64,000 bases of DNA from Holothuria scabra (lineage: Eukaryota > Echinodermata > Holothuroidea > Aspidochirotida > Holothuriidae), in contig CM074187.1 of NCBI GenBank assembly GCA_037179385.1, positions 14,881,450 to 14,945,449 of the forward strand, written 5' to 3'. Of this stretch, positions 38,801-47,800 are shown piece by piece. Position 1 is the stretch's first letter; each line of letters opens with the position of its first letter. Both the position numbers and the translations under genes were made by a program. The notes beneath the pieces are model-generated. The model did not search any database. It was not told the DNA's origin and worked only from the letters and a program-made list of their open reading frames with translations.

Positions 38801-41800
38801 AGCAGCACCCTAGTTCTTGTAGAAAGCTGCGATGCCTTGCATGTATACTTTGTGGGTACATTACGAAGCACTGTCAATTTGTAAAAAAAGATAGGCTTAA
38901 ATTTCAGCCGCAAGGAATCACTAAGCCTTTTGGCTTTCTGGTTTCTCTTTAAAATGAAAAATGTTTTTATGACCTTGAACACTTTCTATTGCAGTAGTAG
39001 TCATTTTGAAAAAAAAACTTAAATAAGGGATGTAAGTTTTTACAAAACATGGTCCCAGTCCTGTATGCTCCATATTCTGTTAATATGCTTTGTTAAAAAT
39101 TTATCAGTGTTAAGTAAAGAATATCAGCACTTTAAAAATTCCAAACATTGTATCTCAAAAGCCCTGGAAGCTGATCCAATGAAAGATGAAGATGAGGAGG
39201 ATGAGGATGAGGAAGAAGATGATGAAATAGATGATAAAGATTATAAAGCCCTACTTGATGAATTTAGGGGTGGCATTGATGATATGGGAGTCAGTGAAGA
39301 AGAGGCTCAGAGATTGCAGGCTCTGGCAGATGAATTGGAGAAATCTTTTCAAACTGTTGAATCTGTAGATAAGCTATTGAACCCGGTAAGTGTATGTGGT
39401 GGGTTAGGATGGTCAAGGTGTATGTATCCCATTGTATGCCTGGCTAGTGACCACACGTGCTGTGAAGGCTAGTAATTTAGCCAAGTGAATCAATTAAGAG
39501 TCAAATATTTGATGCAATGTGGGTTAACAGTCTTGGAGATTTGGTTCAATCTGTAATCTTTTCAATGAAAGATGGAGTTTTTCAAGAGCAATCTTCATTT
39601 TTTCCATGTGAAATAATGACATGTTCAAATCTGTAAGTTCTTTACAGACATCTTTCCAGGGGTGGCGCCAGCAGGGGGCCAGGGGGGCTATGGCCCCCCG
39701 TCGGGGACCACCGGCCCCCCATCGGGGACCACTGGCCCCCCCGTTGGGGAAGGTCGGCGGTTTCGTCGGGGAGGTCTAAAAATAAAAAAATAATAAATAA
39801 AAAAAAAGAAAAAAAAATCCTGCAAGGACCAAAATTACTGGATGGGTGAACATACTTTTTGTTTTGAAATGCTTTTTTAATACATATCGGAATCGATTTT
39901 CAATCACTTCTTCTTTCCTCGGTTTAACCTCATTTCATGTACCTTGTCCTATCCCCTCCCCTGTCGTGGAAGGACGGCAATTTCCTTCGGGGAGGCCTAA
40001 CAATGAACATAAAGGACTGAAGTTACTGGATGGATGATCATGAACTTTTTTTTTCTTTTTGAACTATTTTATTCTTTTGTAATGGTATTTTAAAGCCTAT
40101 CTGAATCTGTTTTAATCACTTCTCACTAGCTCTGTTATACCTCATCTCCTGTCCTTCCCCCTGTTGTTGAGAAAACCCAATTTCGTCGGGGAGCCTTCAT
40201 CTGCATGTCCACGTTAAACTGATAAAGGTGCGGGTCTTATAAACTTCAGTCATCAAGACGGTCTTCTTGATTTTGCTCACTAGAAGATAATATTCTTCAA
40301 GGAAACTCACAATTCCGAATTTTCCTGACAAAAACAGACGAGAGGTTGTTCAGGTGCATGCGGTGACCAATGTTCTGCCACCTGGCCTGCCCCGACAGCC
40401 GAATTCTAGTAACGGTAATGAAAATCAGACAGGCCATTTCAGCTACACATAGGCTGATGATAAACAGTAGTGTGAAAATGTCTCCTAATAAGTCTGACTG
40501 AAAATTCATTTGAAGCCACCTTGTAACGTGACATACTTTCAAAAATTCAAATACATAGAAAGGAAAATTATTTATAGTCTGGAGTCTGGGAAGTCACATA
40601 GAAAATCTCATCTTTTAAGCTGGCCTTGCAATGGACTACAACGACGATTCCTAATAGAGGCAAAAACACTAGTATGTTTTCAATTCCGTTGCAGAGTTTT
40701 CCTCCGAAAAGAGACAAGAACATTACATCTAATTAATTGCAGCAGTACCCTTTTATCTGGTAATTTTCTGATCACTTAGCAAGTTGGGTTTTTTCTATGG
40801 AAGTGAAACTTTCCTTTTAAAGGAAAGCTCAAAATAAAGACTGCTTCATTACATGTTACAAGTCTGGGAAATGCCTGTTCTGGCTGTCTGAGGGGTTAGA
40901 ATTTTTAACAATTTTCTGTACGCTCTGCGCCGATTGATGGTGGCCCTCCGCTTAGATAGAGTGTTTTGGTAGAACAGATTACTTAACAGAACATTGCAAG
41001 CTTGCAAATTGTTCTCCCTTTTGGGACAATATTATGAAGTTGAAAATTTCATTGCGAAAGAAAGCTCAAAAAATGACTGATTTGTTTTTAGGTACTAGTC
41101 CGGGAAATTCCATTTCCTGCTGTCTGGAGGTTCTCAGTTTTTAAAAAATTTCTGTGTTCTGCACTTTGATAGTCTTTTGGGCAAAATTACATCTTTCAGA
41201 CAATAGAGACAATTCTGCCCCTCCCAAACTGAAACGCTCCAGTACGTCTATGTCAATATATAAAATATAAAACTTTAAATGTATGGGAAGCCAAATTGTT
41301 TCTGGGAGAATTTTCCCAATACGGTCCGAGGGCCTTAATCTGCATGATGATATTCAGTAACCCCAACCAAACTACAGATCACGCCCTACTTGATTTTCTT
41401 GTAAGAAGACTAGATTCTTTCATAAAACCGGTAAATCTGTCACAAAATTACAAGTTTTCTCCAGTATAAGCTTCAGATTGTTAAAATTAGCAAACTTTTC
41501 CAATTTCGATGGATACTCCTTACAATAACTAACCAAAGCCAACTCAGTCTGTTAATCACCCCAACATTATACCTAATTTCGCTCTCGAAAGTCATATCAC
41601 TTAATAAATAACCCAAATATTTCATAATAACTGTACCCCCAAACCAAATTTTCTTCCATTAAATTCCAAAATTTCTCCAATAAAATGAGCTCTAAATTTT
41701 CAAATCTTCATTCAAAAAAAGAGAAAAATGTCGGGCAACCTAGTCTCATGTTGAAGCCTTAGTACGTAGGCCTAGTGTGATTAGATGCGTAACCCCAAAA

Positions 41801-44800
41801 TATTTACAGCTGTCGCCTATATAACGTTTTTGATTTTTCCCATATGGAGGACAGATCCTTCAATAAACACCCCAACTTTTTAATGATCCTCTCAAAAGCA
41901 AAATTTCTTTAAAAAAATTTTAAATTTTGTCTTCAAAATAAACTTCAGATTTTTAAGTATCTGTTGAAAAGAAGGCCAAAAATTTCGCACGCTGCCCGCG
42001 TGCCTAAAAATCTGTCAGTTCACGTCCCACTGGGACTAACTCAAAGCCTTTGTCGGGGCCTTGAAATGCTGACCCCCCTGTCGGGGAAATCCTGGCGCCA
42101 CCCCTGCATCTTTCATATGTGCAGTTGCTAGGTATAAACTCAGTGACTTCAGCATCTGACATTTGCATCATCAAGTGGTTAGGGCATCCAACTTGCAACC
42201 GACTGGTCTGGAGTTTGACTCCTGGCTGGATCATATGGAGAAGACTTCAAAAATGGAATTTATTGCCATTGTGCGTGGTGCTCAGCATAAGCAAAGGAGT
42301 AGGGAAAGTAAGCCAGTGAACCACAAATGGAAAAAAAGCTGTGGTTGGCATGACATAAACCGCTTGGTTAGAAATCAAGCCTTAAAACTTCATCTAACTA
42401 ACTCACCCACTTATGGTAACTAAGGATGAGTTTAATTTTGACCTAGAGTTTTCAATGTTTCCAATAAAGTTATGCTTAATTGTTAATTACATGCACAAAA
42501 GACACTTATAAATGTAATGCTCTATATTAATAGGGCACCTTTTATGTCTTTAAGCTTTTGTTGTAAAGTTAAAGAAATTTTATCATTATACCTTTGGTAA
42601 TTCAACAGGATAGCCAGCCACAAGAAGATGAAGTAGAAGAAGAGGATGATGAGGAAGAAGAAATATCAGCAGATGATACAGAGAATTTGGAGGAGACAGA
42701 TGAAGATGAAGAGTCAGGGGAAGAAGGAGCAGTATCAGAAGAAATGGGAACTCTCAAAAAGGATGGAGATATTGATGAAGAGGAAGATCAGGAGGAGGAT
42801 GAGATATTGGATGAGAAGGAAGCAGAGAAGAAGTTGGTCCAAAGAGTTAATGATATGATAAAGAAACTCAAAGCTGATAGTGGAGAGGGAGAAGGTGAGA
42901 TTTCAGCAGATCACTAGTGGCTTGGTTGGATGGGTTGGTTGTTGGAGTTTCACTCCTTAACTTCTAACCTTCTACCTCAGTCTAGCAGTGACCTGGGCTT
43001 TTTTTTTCTTCTTTTTTCTAGTTGTGGGCTACAGGATTTTTTCCCTACTCCAGTACTTATGCATAGCAAAGCACATAACAAAATTGTTTACACTTTTTTT
43101 TTTTTAAGTTTTTGTATGGATTCCAACCTGCCTCCTCTAGGTGAAAGCTGAATGCCCTTCCCCATTAGACCAACACCCAGTCACTAGTAAGTGCATAGTT
43201 CATAAATTGTGACAAGTTTTATTTTTCAAAGTGTTTTATAATGATTTCAGTATTTAAAAGTTTTTCTGATATGACTTCTTAAGACCGCTTAATGCCTGGG
43301 TATATCTGTATGCTGAGGTGACAGATATTTCCTCCTACCTTACCCTCACAAACAAAATTTTCCAGCTTTTATTTTTTTTTTTTTTTTTTCTAGACCTCTT
43401 ATTGTCAGGATTTTGTGTGTAGTCTTAAAAGAGGCTCTAGTTAGACTATGTCTGTGGATTTTACCTTGCTTGGACCGCTATATTTTATTGATTTTTTCAT
43501 GGGAATGCAGTGCAAAAATTAGACCAAAAGATGTTGTAAAGAACAATCTAAATAACATCAACAGATAGTGTGTTGGGCTTGAAAAAAAGACAAATCTTCA
43601 GGAAGTTTACTTTTGCTATGTGTTCACTAAAAGGACCAGTGGTTTTAATTTCTAATGAGGAAGTTTTCAGAGGTTTTCCTACAATGGTGAAATTTCCATC
43701 TGTAGAGGCTATTGTTATGCCTGTATGGAATCAATGTCCTTTTCACCCTGCAGTTTGGTGAGGGTACTCTCCTATTTGGCTTCAGCAAAACCCTGTAGTA
43801 TTAACATTCATGCTCTCTCCTAGAAAAGTTGCAGTCCATTCTAGTTAACAATCATCATGCTGCTAAAATTGAGTAGGACATTTTAGCCAATGTTACCCGA
43901 GAAAAAGGCGCTTTCTCGGGTGAAGCTTTTCTCTGTAATTGCAGCTGTTAACCCCGTTCAAACCAACCTTGTTGCTCTATTGAGAAAACAGTCTTCAAAG
44001 GGGGCAAATGCCTTTAATTTTATTGATCTCAAGACACCTGAAACAGGAAGTTCTCTGATAGATTCTAGATTATTAGTTGCTAGCTTGAGATGGCTAAAAC
44101 TTGCTAGCGTCATGCATACCCTTATTGTTAGTTAAGAAAGCAAACAGAGGGCGCTCTTTTAGTGAAGATATAGCAGTTAAAATATTTCCCCTTACTGGGA
44201 ACTGTGAAACGCAGCCCCTTTAAGTGGTGAGATTATGAAGTTGTGACAAGTACTCACATCACATTACTTATCTTAACCCTGTTTTTTTAATCCTGGGGTA
44301 TGAGAGACCTTTGTGTGTCTCCTTTGTTTGTATTGTCTGTCAGATTCTCATAGACTGCTGTGTGGTGGATTTATCATATTCTGCTTCCAGTGTATTACAA
44401 AATCAATCTTTTGCCACTGTTTCTATTAACACAATCAAAATATATTGAAATGAAACTTTTGCTCATGTGCTTCTCATTTTTTGCTGACTAAGACTTGGGA
44501 ATGATAAGTTTTCCTCTCTGCTTTTACAAAGCTTCAGGTATGAGCAGCAGAAAAGATGGGGAAGATATTGCAGATGAGAGGGTAAAGGTGAGAGTGACAA
44601 GGATAAAAATGAATCAAGAAGCAGGGTCAGACGATAGAGAGAAAGAAGTTAATTTGTATGATACAGAACATAAAAGCCTTGAAGATGCAATAAGGGATCA
44701 TTTAGAACAGTCTGGAATCCAGGTAGAAGGTAAGTTCATATTGTTACTGGGTTTGTTTACCACATCTATTAACACACATTTCCTGGTGCTGTATGTCCAA

Positions 44801-47800
44801 AAGTGCCTGAAGTTACAGTTAAAACAAAATAAAATGTTCAAAGTACAAAGCCTAATGGCATCACTCGTCGAGAAATTTGCAATCCACTGTAAGTCTTGGT
44901 GATGTGTTAAGTTTCATTATTACTGTCAGGTTGTGTTGAAAACCATCATCTTGAACATTGAACATGTTCAATCATTTTGGGATGCAGTTGGTACACTGGA
45001 ATGTCTATGATGTTGTCTTTGAGAGAGATTCACAGGGAGTGTGATGCAAGCTAAAGAAAAAACAAGTTATTAAAGTTGGAGAAAGCAAACAAGACATTCT
45101 AAGAACATAAAGACTTGAATAGTACACCAAATATTCTGTGCAACATAAAATAACAATAAAAATACCCAAAATTTAAGAATATTGTAATTTAGCCAACTTA
45201 AAGATCTTAAGGAAATCAAATCAATAGGAATGATTTGTAAACAGTTAGGTCTTGAGCAACATTTTAAAAGTTGAATCACAGTACCTTGAAGCATATTTGT
45301 AGACAATATTCCTGTATTTTTTCATTGTATTCACAAGTGTACCAAGGCACTACTTCTCAGAAGATCATAGATTGTAAAATAAAAAATGTGAAAAGTGATG
45401 CTTCTTTTTTCCATGTACATAATCCTTTTACTGCTAATTCTGCAGTTAATATCTTTTGGATGGTTCAAAAATTGGTAATCCTTTAAGGTTAGTTGAGTAG
45501 ACCAATCAAACAACAGACAAAAAGGACATAATGGAGAATACATTATAAATAAGAAGTAAACAAGTCTTGTGAAAAATGATCAGCTTCACTGGGACTCACA
45601 CCCAGACCCTTTTGCTCAACATGCAGATGCATTTACCAGTTTGGCTGTGAAGCCACCCTGGAAATTCAAACCTCAGAAAGTGATCAAATTAATACAGAGT
45701 CTAGCTCCCCCAAGATATGGAACACCATTCCTTCTGCACCCTGGGTGACCTACACCTGTGAAATATGAATTTAAACTATCAAATAACAAACAAAAAGTTA
45801 TAACAAATACATTTCCTTAATTCATCAAAAACACATCACTAGTGTTGTGATCAATCTTTTGTAGAATTTTTCAACTATATAGACATCAAACTGTTCCTGT
45901 TTTACACACCTTTCTGAACTTAGAAGTTAGAACATTAATTTTCAAAAGAATTATAGCCATATTGTGAAGGAAACTTGGCATTGTTCATAGCAACAGTTCA
46001 TAATTTACCAGCCTGCTGTTTGGTAAATCACTTAATCCCAAGGGGCGAGTAATTACTAAATCTTTTTACGTCCTTTTATTTTTTTAGGTGGAAAAATTGA
46101 ATTAAAAGTGTTGACATATAAACCTGATGATTGGCCAGAAGGAGAGGATGATTCCAGTGTTGCTATTCTTAGTGAGGAAGAAACAACTTACTTTAAAAAC
46201 ATTGTCTCAGGTCTTCTAGTAAGTTTGTTCCCTGAATGGTTTTTTTTTCTTACCATTGATACTAGCCCTCCTTTTATTGGTATGTAGCCTGCACACTTTG
46301 TTGTTTGATGTGAGTTTCATTCAAAACATTCTTAACAAAATCACTGCAGTAGGACTTTACAGGAAAAGATGGTTCCAATGGTGGAAAGACAGAGTGATAA
46401 AATCAATTGTGTTAATGTGAATTCATGTTCTAAGCAGCTGAATAGATTGTTGTACTAATGTTCAATGAATGAAATGGTAAAATATAATGAAGTGTGGCAA
46501 TAATTGTGTGCAGAGTGTTTTTGTCCTTGTTTTTGCAAAATAGAACACAATCAATGTGTGTGAAATGTTTGGTAATGAACATAATGAATATGGGGTTGTT
46601 TACTGACTCCTGTCAGTTTTAAAGGTGGCTCAGTGTAACCACTACCCTGCTGGCTAGAGACCAGTGGTTTTTGCATTGTAGTAAAAATGCTTTACAACTG
46701 GTCCTTTTGGGCCAGTAAAATTTTTTGATTCAAAAAGTTACTAAAATTGCCTCAAAATAAACTCTGTGAAAATTATGTGCATAATTATGAGTATTTTCAA
46801 ACTGAATATGCCCAAACAAGTTTCAAACATTTTTGCAAAGTGTTTATTCCAAAATAACAAAAGCCAGATCCTTGATAAGACTGTTCAAAAATTGTGCCCT
46901 GTGCCACAACACTTTTGTACAGAGAATGCAGTGCCTTGATCCAATGTAAGTGGAGAACCGGTACTCTTAACTATACAGTATTTGTCATATGTTCTTACTG
47001 CCTGAGCCAGGCCATGAAAGGTCCAAATTTACAGAGTATGAACATACAAGAATTCTAGCATAATACATATGATGTCTGTTTATTGGATTTTACAGTAGGC
47101 AAGTGAAAAATTGGCAGGGATAGTAAAAAAGGAAAATACTGGTCCACCTAGTTAGTCAATTTTTCACCCTCACTTCATGACCTGTAAAGAAATCTATGTG
47201 ATGTCAACATGATGTATTTGTGTAGGTGACACTGCTTGTAGACACAACATCTCAAGAAAACTAATTGTAAGAAATTTCACACTTCGTATATGGCTTTCCT
47301 ACGATCAGTTGAAGAACCCATGTTGACGAATCCCATTCATAGCATTTTAGTATTCCATAAAGTATGTAGTAAATTTGATGGCATTCAAAAGTCATTTGGG
47401 GTCACCAAAGTCAAACACTTTATCTAAAGGTCTAAAGAAAGGGCGGAAGAGGAAAAGATGGTTACAGCAGAATTATTAAATCTGAACAGAACTTGAGCCA
47501 AATACTTTCGTGACAGTGTTATCAGAAAATGCTCCCCCCCTCCCCCCCCCCGGAAAGAGTCTAGCTAAGCCACTGTCGCATTGTTGCAGATGGCATAGAT
47601 ATACTTTACTTACCTATTACAGCATGGCTGGCAAAAAACGAATATTCCCACCTTTTTCAGTGCGCAGTTTCATTTGAAAAAAAATGATGTGTGGCATTTA
47701 ATTTTTTTATGAAAAAATCTTTCTTGTTCGTAGTAAAAGCGAAAAATCAGCATAAAATGTGTAGCCTTTGGTCATTTGCGTAGGGTGAGGTGCATAGTGC

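Noticed and set aside
26317..38941. Could the tandem arrays be CRISPR arrays?
   Set aside because: Units of 145-156 bp are diverged along their whole length, with no short identical repeats separated by unique spacers, and the DNA is animal nuclear sequence.
39065..39472. 135-codon frame taken as a whole
   Set aside because: Only 39162-39385 is called as OS9 exon 9; the flanks are intronic.
42160..42235. Functional tRNA gene
   Set aside because: A and B boxes are present, but the cloverleaf is degenerate and the segment is the head of a repeated SINE.
42646..42858. 70-codon lysine/arginine-rich open frame
   Set aside because: It is the +1 shadow of the acidic OS9 exon 10: GAA/GAT codons read out of phase give K/R/M.
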